Origin: Todiramphus chloris collaris
Lineage: Eukaryota; Chordata; Aves; Coraciiformes; Alcedinidae
NCBI GenBank assembly: GCA_025345505.1
Contig: JANVCC010000049.1
Span: 10,036,733 to 10,100,732 of the forward strand
Direction: 5' to 3'
DNA length: 64,000 bases
Shown here: positions 1-12,951 of the stretch, piece after piece
Layout of the letters: every line of letters begins with the position of its first letter
How positions within the stretch are numbered: position 1 is the first letter of the stretch
Position numbers and translations under genes: made by a program
Notes under the pieces: generated by a model
Database searches by the model: none
What the model was told of the DNA's origin: nothing
Seen by the model: the letters and a program-made list of their open reading frames with translations, nothing else

Positions 1-738
1 AGAAGAGACCAGCACCAGCCTCTCTACAATGTCCTCTCAGGTAGTTGTAGAGAGTGATAAGGTCTCCTCTCAGCCTTCTCTTCCTCAAACTAAACAGGCC
101 CAGCTCCTTCAAATGGTCCTCATAGGATCTATTCTCCAATCCCTTGACCAGCTTCGTTGCCCTCCTCTGCACCCACTCCAGCACCTCGATATCTCTCTTG
201 TACTGAGGTGCCCAAAACTGGACACAGTACTGGAGGTGAGGCCTCACCAGTGCTGAGTACAGGGGGACAATCACTTCCCTACTTCTGCTGCTCACACTAT
301 TTCTAATCCAGGCCAGGATGCTGTTGGCCTTCTTTGCCACCTGGGCACACTGCTGGCTCATATTCATTCGCCTCTCTATTATAACCCCCAGATCCCTCTC
401 CGCCAGACAGCTCTCCAACCACACTGTCCCAAGCCTGTAGCTTTGCATGGGGTTGCTGCGGCCCCAGTGCAGGACCTGGCACTTGGCCTTGTTGAAACTC
501 ATACCATTAGCAGTGCCCCAGCGATCCAGTCTATCCCAGTCTCTCTGGAAAGCCTCCCTATCCTCACACGGATCGACACACCTGCCTAACTTGGTGTCAT
601 CTGCGAATTTACTGATGGTAGACTCTATGTCCTCATCAAGATCATCAATAAAGATGTTAAATAGAAATGGCCCCAGCACTGAGCCCTGAGGAACACCACT
701 TGTGCCCTGCCGCCAGTTGGATTTAGTACCATTGGCCA

Positions 739-1308
739 CTACTCTCTGGGCCCGTCCGTCCAGCCAGTGCTTGATCCAGCAGATCGTATTCTCATCCAGG
801 TCACAAGCCTCAGTTTTTCCATTAGAAATCTATGGCGAACAGTGTCAAAAGCCTTCCGGAAGTCCAGGTAAACCACAACCACAGCCTTTTCCTCATCCAG
901 TAGTCGAGTCATCTTGTCATAGAAGGAGATCAGGTTCATCAGGCAAGATCTGCCTTTCCGAAACCCATGCTGACTGGGCCTGATCCACTGGTTGCCCTCT
1001 ATACAACTTGTAAGAGCACTCAAAATGATCTGCTCCATGACCTTCCCTGTTACTGAGGTCAGACTGACAGGTCTATAGTTACCTGGATCCTCCTTTCTGC
1101 CTTTCTTGTAGATGGGCATCACATTTGCTAACCTCCAGCCAATTGGGACCTCCCCAGTTAGCCAGGACTTCAGATAAATAATGGAAAGTGGCTTGGCGAG
1201 CAAATCCTCCAGCTCTTTCAGCACCCTGCAGTGTAACCCCTCCGGTCCCATAGATTTGTGTGCATCCAAGTGGAGTAGAAGGTCCATGTCCACCTCCTCT
1301 TTAATCAT
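739..1308 (-). pseudogene. CR1 ORF2 fragment, reverse transcriptase (copy A)
   Basis: An open stretch of 189 codons from the CR1 reverse transcriptase, which copies CR1 RNA into DNA at a nicked target. Visible motifs are the N-terminal KSMGPEG region, the fingers motif KKGRKEDPGNYRPVSLTS, and motif A (YLDFRKAFDTV) with the first catalytic Asp. The frame is lost shortly after motif A. The next part, with [11 protein letters not shown] and FADD, lies in another frame between about 560 and 700. It is a fragment of an ORF2 normally several times longer, not a host gene. Confidence 0.9.
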
Positions 1309-1338
1309 GATAACCTCATTCTGATTTCCCTCCTTGTC

Positions 1339-1605
1339 TCACAGCTTATGAGGCTGGATGTCCAGGGTATAGCTCACTCCACTACTGAAGACTGAGGCAA
1401 AGTAAGCGTTAAGCAGCTCAACCTTCTCCTCATCCTTTGTTACATCCTTTCCCTCTGCATCCAAGAAATGATGGAGATTTTCCCTAATTCTCCTTCTGTT
1501 GTTAATGTATTTATAGAAACATTTTTTGTTATCCTTAATAGCCTTAGCAAGGTTGAGCTCTAGCTGTGCTTTGGCCCTCCTAATCTTCTCCCTGCATTGC
1601 TTCAC
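1339..1605 (-). pseudogene. CR1 ORF2 fragment, endonuclease-RT linker (copy A)
   Basis: Open stretch of 88 codons from the region of CR1 ORF2 between the endonuclease and the RT. It is rich in Lys and Arg and contains the CR1-typical pattern RRAKAQLELNLAKAIKDNKK, then FYKYINNRRR and an acidic stretch ending in LLNAYFASVFSS. This linker has no known catalytic role of its own. It lies directly upstream, in minus-strand terms, of the RT fragment at 739-1308 and belongs to the same copy, separated from it by a stop. Confidence 0.88.
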
Positions 1606-1932
1606 ATCATCTTTACAGTCTACGTAAGAGACCTGTCCTCTCTTCCAAAGGTCATAGACTCTCCTTCTGTTTTCGAGGTCTAACCAAAGGTCCCTATTTA
1701 GCCAGGTTGGACTCCTTCCCCACGTGCTTGTTTTTTGGCAGGTAGGGACAGCCTACTCCTGCGCCTTTAAGACTACTCTCTTGAAGTATGTCCAGCCTTG
1801 CTGGACTCCTATATCCTTCAGCACAGCCTCCCAAGGGACTTTGTCAATCAGTCTCCTCAACAAGTCAAAGTTTGCTCTCCAGAAGTCCAAGCTGGCAGTT
1901 TTGCTAACCCCTCTCCTTGTTTCCCTAAGGAT

Positions 1933-2172
1933 TCAAAACTCAATCATCTCATGATCACTATGCCCTAGATGACCTCCAACCTTTACTTCCCCCACAAGTT
2001 CTTCCCTGTTCACAAGGAGCAGGTCCAGGAGGGCACCTTCCCTGGTTGGCTCATTTATCAGCTGCATGAAAAAGCCCCCCTCCACACATTCCAGGAACCT
2101 CTTGGATTGTTCTCTCTTTGCTGTGTTGTATTCCCAGCAAACATCTGGGAGGTTAAAGTCCCCAACAAGCAC
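1933..2172 (-). pseudogene. CR1 ORF2 fragment, endonuclease C-terminal part (copy A)
   Basis: Open stretch of 79 codons from the APE-type endonuclease that nicks the genomic target. The conserved VGDFNLPDVCW segment and the SDH motif (GHSDHEMIEF) are both intact here. The N-terminal catalytic half (ETWWD region) is absent because the copy is truncated just upstream. Further N-terminal sequence can be followed to about 2270 across a stop codon. Confidence 0.9.
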
Positions 2173-2344
2173 AACAGCAAGTGACTATGAGATTTCTCTC
2201 AGATGCTTATAGAAAGCTTCATCCATCTCACTGCTTTGATTGGAGGGTCAGAAGTACCTTCTTCCCCTGCAGTTCCCCTTGAAAAAAAATTTATTTGGCT
2301 TTTCAAAAAAGATATCACATTTTGGCTTGTCTGCTGTGACAGAC

Positions 2345-2380
2345 AATGCAAACATTAATGCAAACATTAATGCAAACATT
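2345..2380. repeat. Perfect 3 x 12-bp tandem repeat
   Basis: Three identical copies of AATGCAAACATT in direct tandem. Each unit carries ATGCAAAC, one base from the octamer motif ATGCAAAT. It lies just outside the 5' end of CR1 copy A. A regulatory role is not shown by the sequence. Confidence 0.95.
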
Positions 2381-5300
2381 ACTATAGCAAAGAAGTACTT
2401 TGTGTAGTCTAAAATTGTTTTCTCATTCAATAACACTAAAAATTTCCATATACCTATGTCAGTGAAGGCAAAGAAGCCAGTGTGGATGTGCTCCTCTATC
2501 ATCTGTGCTCTTGGTTTGGTCTCTACTCTGGGTGGCAATGGGTCCTGAAGCATTGCAGCAGGGCTCCCATAATAGCCCCAAATATTCTTAGCAACAAGGC
2601 AGATGTGGGTCCCTAGTTTCACAGGTCTTTTGGAAACATTTTCTTTCTCTTAATGTCAACTTTTTCCTTTTATAAATGTCTCCTTTTTTGCCTCAAGGAG
2701 GCTTTTATAGCCACTGCATCTCTTATTGCAGATCTGAATTGCCAAATCAGGCTACAACATTGCAATGACTTATTCCCATCAGTCCCATATTACAGACTCA
2801 CAAACTCAGATTGATGTCATTGTCAGTAGCTCCAAAATTAATGAATACAGTTTATGAGCAATCCTTAGCTCAATTTCATTACCTTACACTAATTTTGAAA
2901 TAGAGAAACTGCAGCTCCAATCCAGAAAACAGTATACAATTTACAGGAGCACTCCTAATCTGAGGTTGGGAAACACTTGTTCTCATGTGTCTGTGGTAGC
3001 AAAGGCTTCTTTCATTGAAAAGACCTTTTCAGTTATGTCATACTCCTTTCAACAAAAGGCCCTGCCAAAGAAATATAAAATTCTCAGTTGCATTCCTAGC
3101 CCTAAAAGCCCATTGCTGCTTTGTAGTAATAAAAACTTTTTACAAGTTAAATAGGAACACCACTCCAAAGGACAAATAATGTCACGTATGAAACTTTATT
3201 CATGAAGAAAACTAGACATTTGTTTAGTATTTTAAAGACTTCATTAACAAAATTCTACAAATGTTAAATTAATATCAAGACCTTAAACAGTCTGTCAGAC
3301 GGATGAGCACATCAAAGTGTTTCAGAAAGGAAGAATCTGACACTTCAAAAGCTGTCACAGAAGTGAGAAGAAATTAATAAACTGCAGTGCCTGAAGAAAT
3401 GTCTCGAATAGGATTTCCTTCACATTATCATCCTTTGACCTTAGCACGACTAAAATTGAGGCTGAATTAACTTCATGAGGCTGAATTCACTTCATAGTAT
3501 TTAATAGTTTACTAAAAGTGCATATTTCTATAAAAATTTATTCTTCCTTTTTTAATCTCCCCTTCACTCTATACCTGAAAGAGCTCTTTGCCATTACTTC
3601 AAATTTATTTGTCATGGTAGGAAACTGAAGAAAATACTGCATATATTCCTGTAGGAAAAGATGCTCCCAAGTCACTCCCAGGTGTTGTCCTCTCTAAAGC
3701 AAACAGCAGCCTATAACCTATAATGGCTCACACTGAGATATATAAGTATACCTCAATGGCCATAGATAGACATAAAGATGAATCATAAAAGTCTTCAAAT
3801 ATGTTGTTGATATAGAGGACTAAGGCAATTAGGCATCAGATAGATACATAGACATGCCAAGCTGTATTCCAGAGATCTTCCTCTGCTGACTGCAACACAG
3901 CCCAAGGTCTCCAATCTTCACTAGGTAAATCTGACTCTGTAATGGTGAGGCAGGGAGAAAATAGCCTGTTTACTATGAGTAATTCAGTGTAATTTCATGT
4001 AAATACATCTCTATAAATATCCAGAACAAATAAATCAAACTTTGCTTAATCTGTAACCTAAGGCTCAAAAAACAACACCCTTATGGTGCAACATCTTCAT
4101 GCTTCAGACATCAGCTGTGGCATACAAGTACCCACTGCATCATACAGCATGAACCAACTCAGAAAAGGTGTAAGCTGTTCAACAAAAAAATGTCTATTTC
4201 TTGTTGGCAGTAAAGATTTTGTTGGAAGAAGGAAGCCAAGTTAGCAACTGCCCCCAACTTTAAAGAGCAGAACCCACATGAGCTGTGTAGTCATTCTCTT
4301 CTCTGTGAGCTCATAACCAAATGGGTATAAGCTGTTATAACAGTTCCCTTAAGTTTTCAGAGTAGTATTTTTCTTGTACCCATCATGACTTATAATGAAT
4401 GTCCATTTTTATTTTGTGTAACACATGCTGAGTTTGTGGTCTACTTGTTAGTTATTCTGGAGCAGTAAGGTTTGAACCTCACACGGAAAGAACTAAATCC
4501 ACTGTGAGAATTGGGATTAATGTTTCTGATTTGCCAAAATCTAGTCTCAATCCTGTCTCAGGGCATTCATTGCTGTGTTAACCCCCAACACAACCTGAAT
4601 TTTAAATGTACTTCCTACAAGAATATTGCAAGATGATGTTTCAGTTGCTTACTTTATTAATTGTAATGCTTTCCAAAATATGTTGGGTTTTGATACACAA
4701 TTATTTGAGAAACCTGCTCTTAAGATAAAATCTAAATCATCAAAACAATACATTTAATTTAGCACAGACCATGTGGGAACACTGATGGAGATGCATATAG
4801 AAGCACTCATTTCTAGAGACAGGCATTGTACATGTCTGACTGCAATAGCAAGTGCATTGGTCTCAGGAAAATTACCATGGTCAGACTGGAAGTTCCTTTC
4901 AGTGAAAGGGGCTGCAAAAACCCAGGTGCCAGTGAGGAAACCTCCTGGAGCTGAGGGAGACTTGGCCGCATGTCCTGGTTTACAGGCTTAGTGCCACCAC
5001 TCTAATTTCCTTGCTCGGTTTGATATATCATCCTGTGGCCCCAGGAAGCAAGTTTTCATCTCCCTAATCCAGAGGGGAGAGGGGGAGAGTTGTGTTCACT
5101 TAAGTCCATTCAGTGTCTTAAGTCCATTTCAGGGAAAAGAAAAAGTATCCCTTTGCAACAGACAGGAATTCATCATATATAGTCACGTGTGGCAGCTGCA
5201 CTGCCACTTCCCCACTGTCATCTCCCACTGCAAGGGTATCACAGAGAGACTCATACTCATTTTCAGGGGCATAATGATAGATAATTTACCCCTACATTCA

Positions 5301-8300
5301 TCTTCCCTCCACTGGAGCACAGACAGCGCTCACAATTACCATAATGTATTTTTTTACCTTAATGTTTGGTAAAGCATAAAGCAAACAAATAACTATCAGA
5401 AACAAAAATACAATCACAGAACAATGTTGTTGCCAGTTGGAAATTAAGTGCTAAGCTGCCTGCAAGCTCATTACCACCCAGCTTCCAAAATAAAGTAGAA
5501 ATTTTCAAAATCAGAAAGATGAAATAATAAAGGAAATTCTATAATGTCATTTACTGAGGAAACAGCATTACTAACCAATCTTTGCCACTGCTGCAGATTG
5601 ACTTTAACCACAGAATTTATTAATCACTGATAAATGTCAATCACATTCTTCCTCTCCAAACAAAGCAAACCTCTTTGTGCTCACCCTATGCCCCTTAGCT
5701 GGCTCAATAACAGTATGATTAATGTCAGGGATAAAAAGAATAATGGGATTAAAAATACAGTATTGTTTCTAAACCTTAAGAAAAGGAAAGCCACCAAGTA
5801 AAAGCTTGGGTAATTACTTCTGCTCAGAAGAAAATTGCTCAGGCAGTTCCCCAGTATAAAGCACTCAGAGAAAAAGAAAGTTATGTTAGGGCTTGTTTTC
5901 ATAATGGGGATGTTTTGCAAGTGGGTAACTAAATAAATAACCCCTGCAAACATGAAAACAGGATCCATGCTGGATATGTGCAGCTATCATTTGGTACATG
6001 TTTTTTCTGTATTTTTATCAGTATCTCAATCTTTAATTTAAAATTGTATCTTTCACCGTCAGTCCCAGAAAGCTTTCTAGTGATGTGAACGTTATTCTTA
6101 GGTTGTAGAGTACTGTTGAGGTTAATAATATCAAAGAAATGCCTCTCAGTATCCCAAGGAAAAAAAAAAAATCCTAGTAAGAACTACTAGATAACATTAA
6201 GTACATTGATTTAAAAATACATGATACTGCAGTTGATGAGAAATAATAGGTGGGCAAAATTTCTTGTAGAAAGGTATAGGAATGACCCCTTTTCTATTTA
6301 TTGAAGTTTGAATGAGATCAGTAGATAAATTTGAATATTGCCTTTGGGGACAAATCTCTGTAACTAGATAACAGTTGTGATTACTTTCTAAAGGAGTCAA
6401 GAATGATCTCTGCCTGATCATACCTATCTCAGGAAAGGACAATCCCAACGCAGCACTGATTTGAGAGCTATCAAGGTATCCTGGTTGTGTGTCACTGGTA
6501 GACAAACTGACAATATGCAGGTGAGGTGAGGCATTGAAAAAAATCCCAGTTCTCAGATTTCCATATCTCAGAGCAAGGTGTTACTAAGACAGACCTGATC
6601 ATAAAGTATACAGCAGGAGTGATTGTGTTGTTCTGTCCTTACAAAACATTTATTACTAACTGCTAGACATTATTAGAAAAGTTGACTTTACTTTTATGAG
6701 ATGTACAGTGGAAGACTTGTCTGCGACCATTCCCAGGTATTGCTCCACAACTGACTGCTATTTACATGATCAGCAGGTTTATTTTCCACAGCTGCACGTG
6801 GGGACATTCTGGAGTTAGCATGATCTGCAGGGTCTCAGCATTTCTTCACAGAGACACAACTTCAAACAATCCCACTTCTCCATACTGCCAGGCAGGCACT
6901 GCCAGAGCCACAGCTGAGAGGTATTTGGTAGTACTTCAGGAGCTAGCAAGAGCCATCTTCAGCTGCATAGTTCTGGCATCTGGTCTCTTTGGGAGAAAGC
7001 TCGTCTCGTTTTTCCCTTTCAGCTTTTCTGCTTTACTCTTTTGGCCATTTTTTTCTTTTCCCTGCCTCCTCTGCCCTACCCAGAAAGATGAATCAGACAC
7101 TCCACTAGATGCATCTTAAAATGCCACAAAGGCACCCTAATAATGGTTGAGCTCACTATTTGCCCATCTCAGAAAATTCTAATCTATCCCAGAGCCTCTA
7201 AAATTGGTCTGATTCTAACCACATTTTGGATGCTACCAGAGGGTTCATGCTTAAATCTCTCTGATCTCCAAGTCCCATTTGTCATCCTTGATTTGGTTGT
7301 TTTATTGGTTCAAACTATGCTGCTCTCAGAGGTGCAAGAGTTGCCAAAACATTTGGGATCAAAGAGCACCAAAGACTATTCATAGCATTAGCAGCTACTG
7401 CTGAGAAGCTGAGTGATAACACCCACATATTTAGAGTAAAATAGATCCTCTTGGAAAACTGAAGCCAGCAGGAGCTTCTAAATACATGTCAAGTTCCACT
7501 GATGGAAATGGGTCACATACAGATGAAATAAGTGATAAAGCAAATAGTTACAAAATGTATGTGAGGCCCCCATACACCCACATCTGAAATGTCACCCTGC
7601 ATATGATGTAATCTCCCATAATGCCTAAGGATGTCAAAATGCCTGGAAACGTGATTTATTTTAAACCACAACAACCAAAGCAACTCTCATAGAAGGGAAA
7701 ATGTTCATTCTTTTTTAAGCAAATCTGTTTAAGTATTTGTGCTATTTTCAGTTTTCACTTGGTGCACAGTGGAAAATAAATAATTTCCAAGTCGCTTCTC
7801 AACACACCATATGTAAACCATTTGTACTGATGTAACATAGGGCATGACAAAATTTTTTGCTACACTTAATTCAGTGATAAGTTTCAGTGTACCAGTTTGG
7901 TAAGACAAAGAGCATTTGCATATGAATAGTGCTGCACTGCCAGAACAGCCTGCTAGCACTTCTCCACTGCCACAGAAAAGACATGCCTTTTTGCAGTTGC
8001 ATGTGTTGAAGGCTGAAACTAATTTTAATAGTCAATGTTGCTGCACTATAGAGCTTTAAAACACAATAGCAAATCCTAAACACAAAAGCAATGATTTTTC
8101 AGCTGACCACCCATACTATCACAATAATTTTCAATGCACATGAGGCTCAAGGAGTGCATCATCTGCAGATTTTTATGAGGAAAGGGTAAGAGTGTTTCAC
8201 CCACCCATCAGCACTACCCAGGGAAGTAGGTCAGCTTTCATGGCTTGTAACCCAGTTCCCACTGTACAGGCCCTTCCTTCTCATTCAGATCAGGGTCTGT

Positions 8301-8945
8301 GCCAAAAGACCTTCTACACCCAATACAGAACCAAACCAGCTGTAGTCTCCTAAAACTTCTATACCCTTCCAGGGGTTTTTCCACAAAGGGATCTGAGCCA
8401 GACAACGCTAACATATCTGCATTCTCAAAATCCTCTGCAAGCAACAGAGATTTATTTCACAGTTACAGGGAAAGCAACAGGTCAAAAACCAATTAAACAC
8501 CCTGCTCATCATCGCACAGTGCCAGCCTCAGTGACAGGGAGGCAACCCAGATCACAGTTCTCAGCCTTGTGCCTTGATCACCAGAACTTTGTCAGTCCTA
8601 CAGAGTTACAGAGAAATTGCAAAGGGCATAAAGCTTAATCTAAAACAAGATGCCATAAAACACAACACACAAATACAGTGTCTATAGATAGTGAAATGGC
8701 CATGGTAACACAACTAATTGCAATGCCTTGCAGGAGTCCAACTGTTAGAGGCTCACTGTCCCTCATCAAGTTGAGTGCCAGCTTACTAGGTAACTTTTGA
8801 TTATCAGGTCTACCAGAATTTATGGTGTAGGGTATTACACTAGCCCTGATGCTAGGGCTAGAAAGTCTTCCTCTCTTGACTATAACCTTACTACTCTTGG
8901 TTTTATCCCAGTGGGATTGGAGCCCTCAGTACACCCACTTCCAGC
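2381..8945. other. Non-coding, unique-looking stretch
   Basis: No CR1, LTR or RNA gene recognised. Open frames here are short (up to about 120 codons), show no domain or codon pattern I can recognise, and are best read as chance. The base composition is AT-leaning with a few short A runs (for example about 6161-6172). Confidence 0.6.
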
Positions 8946-9603
8946 TGTTATCCCAAAAAGCAGGGTAATTTACCCACTGTGCAACGAGCCAACCTCACAC
9001 ACTAGGATGAGATACTGGTTTAGTACAAAGTTGCGCAGCTTTGGTTGCTAGGTGTTTTTCCACAAAGCTAGCACACATAGTCACTTTTCAGAGTTTCTTT
9101 TATACACAAAGTTATCAAATGGTAAATTTTCAAGAACATCCCACTAACACTGACTGATCAGTAATATACATATGGTTACATGATCACCTCTTCATACTAT
9201 GCATGCTCCATGAAGAAAGGTCTTCACCTGGGCCAGGGTCTCCTGCCCTTTGGGTGTGAATTTTAGTATGATAATAAGGCTAGTTCATATAAGGATAGCA
9301 CTAATCATTGTTGAGCTGACAGTACAAAACTACACAAAAAATAATATAATTTCTAAGTACATATGGTTTATATCTTGTTCAGGATGTTTCTTCTTCAAGG
9401 AGAGACAATTCTTGATTAAAAGTTCCTTAACTAATCACTCTGACAACCTCAAGGATAATCATCTTGCCTTGGACATATTGTACATATTCATCACTTCTTT
9501 TGGAAGTACTAATAGTTATCAAAAGACCTAAATAATTTTGTAAGCAATATTTCACACATCTTTAACTCCTCCTTTGCCTCTTTGCTTGCCTTGTTAGATA
9601 ACA
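8946..9603 (-). mobile_element. Solo LTR of an endogenous retrovirus (LTR type 1)
   Basis: A 658-bp solo LTR on the minus strand, recognised from structure. On the plus strand it begins TGTTATC and ends GATAACA, a perfect 7-bp terminal inverted repeat with the standard TG...CA ends. The bases just outside are CAGC on both sides (8942-8945 and 9604-9607), consistent with a 4-bp target-site duplication. On the minus strand a TATAAAAG box sits at 9104-9097. This implies U3 of about 500 bp and R-U5 of about 150 bp. No internal viral sequence is seen on either side, so this would be a recombination-derived solo LTR. The exact family is not named; I inferred it from structure and general resemblance to bird LTRs. 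Confidence 0.72.
9097..9104 (-). promoter_or_regulatory. TATA box of the solo LTR
   Basis: TATAAAAG on the minus strand inside the LTR at 8946-9603, about 500 bp from its U3 end and 150 bp from its U5 end, which is the expected place for a retroviral core promoter. Whether it is active today cannot be told from sequence. Confidence 0.6.
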
Positions 9604-9925
9604 CAGCCATGCCCAGACAGCAGCTCAGTTCACAACATGTACAGTTTGCCTCAACCAATCCTGAGGCAGTAAAATGACAATTACTTAGGCACCTTCCTTG
9701 TTAAAACTGGAATAACCAAATCCTACACTTGTGTTATTTTGACATCTGTGTAAAATCACATTCTGTAACTTCCATAATTTATCAAGGTAATGGAAGATTA
9801 ATTATACAAATAGAAACATGAAAATGTGAAGGATGAAACTGTCCAGCCTTGGATATACTAAAACATTCAACTGGATTGGGACTTGAGAGAGCTCAGATAA
9901 TCTTGCCTTGATTACCATAGGGGGG

Positions 9926-9982
9926 GTGGACCAGAGACCTCCAAAGGTCCTATCTGACCTAAATTACTTTATGAATTTATGA
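9926..9982 (+). mobile_element. CR1 3'-end fragment K
   Basis: Plus-strand remnant of a CR1 3' terminus. It reads as a decayed form of the usual end, GGACCAGAGACCTCCAAAGG, followed by TCTGACCTAAATTA and a damaged octamer tail (TTTATGAATTTATGA). Only the last 50-60 bp are clear; weaker similarity may extend upstream to about 9850. It is an older copy than J at 12952. Confidence 0.75.
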
Positions 9983-12951
9983 CTCTAAGCACTTAGAATT
10001 TGCTCATTCTGGGTTTAAATCCAACTATGCCATAAACTCACTTGGAATTGAGTTTCCCAGATTATGTAGCAAAGAAGAGCTTTCCTACCTATCATGCATC
10101 ACCAGCACTGAGTATCTTCATCTCCTCAAGTCTCATGGCCAGTGCCCCATGGTCCTGGCAATAAAACGTCTGAAAATCTTAAACAGTTGAGCTAAAGTGA
10201 ACACACTTAGTGAGCTTGTCTTCCCCTCTCAGTTTATTTCAATACAACATGCAATAATCATTCCCTTCCTCTTCCCTCACAATAAAAAGTAGCAGAAAGT
10301 GTTTTTATGTAGAATAGTTTAAATCAGAAAGTTTATTAACAAAAAAAAAATAAAGCTTTTAAGAATATATTTCTTCAAAAGCAACCAGATCATATAAAAG
10401 CATCATGTATTTATGAAACGTCAGAGAGATCAATGATCAGGTCTTTTACAGGGGTGGGGGAGGAATCAGGTACTGAAAACTTTGTCTTTAGACAGTACCA
10501 GGATTAGACTTGCAGTTGTTCTTGGTTACAGTCTGATACATTTCTTTCCCCACACACAGTAGATGACTGCCCTGTGAAGCTTTCTCATGGCGTGGAGTTT
10601 TAGGCAAGTTCCCCATTTCTCACTAAAACCTTTACAGATATAAGAGGTTAACTGTTTTTTTGCTACCAAAGGAAGGAGAGGTGTAAGAATGGAGTTCAAG
10701 CTTTTTCAGCTTCTACTAAGGAAACCTACCAAAATCATGCTGCAGGTCCCAGCAGCTTGCTGGCTTCTGTTATAAGCAGCAGGTGAAGTGCTAAGGAAAA
10801 CAAATCAACCAAACAAAATAGATAAAAGAAACCCCACAGAACAAAGAACCTAATCAAACTAACAAAATTATTTGCAGAACTTTTAGTGGTTCTTTGAAAC
10901 CCAGCAACATAGCTGTATGTACTCCAAGATCTAATCTTGTTGTCTAACTCATGCTGCAGGGTTGCATTTTACAGTGTGGGCCTCTAGCAGCAATCACTAT
11001 CACCTGTCTGCTCACCTTTCCCTGCACATTCAGAACCCTTCAGATAATCATAGAAAAAGGATAGCCAAGAGTTTTCCATAAACTAATGTACATGCAGACA
11101 TATGGAAACAAAGAACCATCAGCATCACATGCATCACTGGGCTGCTACGATAAAAAGCCAAGATGCTCATGACAATTTTCAAGTATCAATACTTTGGCAA
11201 AGTTTTGGTAGCATGAAAGGCTAGGGCTGTGAGCAGGTGCTTTCCAGAGCCATCTTTGAGAGAGAAACCCAGAGGCTGCAGCTTTGATTTATAGGTAATC
11301 TGTATTGGCTTTAGAAGTCTCTGTATGAAAAACAACTTGGCATTTCAGAGATGGAACTCGGCTTTTAAGGTATCAGGACGATTTGTGAAGGACTACTACA
11401 ATGCAGAGCCTGAAGGAACGTACTCTGTTCAAACTGCTAAACCTGCATTATGGATTTGCAGGAGAGGTCTGGTGCACCTTTATAGAATGGTCTGAAAAAT
11501 CACCACTTGGAAAAAAATAACCCAACATGAAAACTGTTAGAATACATGGGATCAGAAATACTACAGCTTTAAGAAACTCAGCATTTTGTTAAGGCGAAAA
11601 CCTCTTGAAGTTCTATTTTAAGTTTCAAGAAAAGCAGGCCCCAGAATACCTAAGAAATAAATATCATCCTTTGAATCACAAGGGAATTGTTCTCCTTTTA
11701 TCCCCCTGTAATTCGCAAAGAGGAAAGCATTTAGAGTATTTTCTTCCAAAACAGCACTCACTTGGTTATCTAGATCAGAGGTCTGCCTACAGAAGTGATA
11801 ATGAAACTGCAGAACTATTTCAGTACAATCGCTGTTCCAATAAATTACATGGCTACTTTAAATAGTTGTTATGCATCAAACTTCAGTTCTCAATCATATT
11901 CTAGTAATGTAATGCAGCAATATGTTATCCACTAGTTATACTAAACTTGCAATTTAAATCTATATCTGAAAAAAACCCCAAACTATTGCAAGACTTAGTT
12001 GTTCTTGTACAAAGAAAAGTGCAAAAGTTTAAGTTTCTAGAAAGCATTGTACTGATAAGAAAGTTAAGAACAGGAGGATTTTTGCTCATGTGTTCCTTTT
12101 GAGTTTGGCTTTGATCTGTTTGGCTTTTGCATCCCTTGAGTAGCTTAACATGTAGGTTGTCCAGGAGCTCTTCCCACCCCAAGGCAGAACACACTTCTGG
12201 CCCCTAGGAAGAGTATGGGTGTTGGTACCATGAGTTCTTCACCTTGCAAAGGTCTAAAGGGGAGTTATTGCCGGACCTCCTTCTTTTCCAAGAATATAAT
12301 ACATGAAATTCTAGAGACAAGAAGCAACTCTTCATGCAGAAGATCAAATCTGAACAATTGCCTTTAAACCACACTTTGAAAACCCACTATCTTAAAGACT
12401 GGAGCGGCAGAACAGTTCAAGCTGTGAAAGTGTGCAAGCAAACTAGACGCGAGGTGTGAACAGGGTAGAACTGACAACTAACAATTTCCAAATACAAAAA
12501 TGGAAAATAAATAGCCAAAAAGTATTGATTGAAATGAGAAGAGGGTGTTTTCAGTGAGCTTCACAAGTCATCATGCATCAAGGAGGTAATATTCACATCC
12601 AAAGTGTATGTGTGGGGGGGTTGCTTTGTTTTGAGAATTGTCATACATCTTTAGCAGAAGTCACACTACACAGTTTGAAGCTCTGATACATCTTGACATA
12701 AAGGCTTCAGTACTGCCTACTGCCTTCTTTCCTCATTAAACTGTCTAATGAAATCTACTGTAGCCTTTTCTCCACTTTTTTCACACCACATACATTCATG
12801 GTCTCTATACAACTCAAAACTTCATGAACATGTGATAAAAACAGTAACTTGAAACACATTGAGATCTTTTTAAAAATAATTTGTTCAGAGCTGAACACCA
12901 AAGGAAATCTAAGGTCACACAGATTTATGCAGTAATTAGCAATGAATATTG
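9983..12951. other. Non-coding, unique-looking stretch
   Basis: No gene, RNA or mobile element recognised. The longest open frames, near 11605-11865 (+) and 11925-12194 (-), have no recognisable domain and no flanking splice pattern that would make them exons. Confidence 0.55.

Larger units (their letters stand above)
1..2280 (-). mobile_element. CR1 LINE copy A, 5'-truncated, 3' end outside window
   Basis: A minus-strand CR1 non-LTR retrotransposon. Reading the minus strand from about 2280 down to 1 gives, in order, the C-terminal part of the endonuclease, the linker, the reverse transcriptase fingers and palm, and the RT C-terminal region. The 5' end lies close to 2280, where similarity to the CR1 endonuclease (a YRPSNQ-like segment with one stop) gives way to an A/T-rich flank. 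The 3' UTR continues beyond the left edge. Several frameshifts split the reading frame, so this copy cannot make a working ORF2 protein. The RT box FADDTK is still present at about 590-607, which suggests the copy is not extremely old. Family assignment is from recognised CR1 protein motifs; the subfamily is not resolved. Confidence 0.95.

Noticed and set aside
29..983. Plus-strand open frames across the left edge
   Set aside because: They are antisense to CR1 copy A; the minus-strand frames carry the recognisable RT motifs.
2248..2622. A 124-codon minus-strand open frame with a FALMFALMFAL stretch
   Set aside because: The repeat comes from the 12-bp tandem DNA repeat, the last residues run into CR1 copy A, and no known domain is recognised in the rest.
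5681..5968. A 95-codon hydrophobic minus-strand frame resembling a membrane protein
   Set aside because: Hydrophobicity follows from T-rich codons; no family pattern, splice sites or start context support it.
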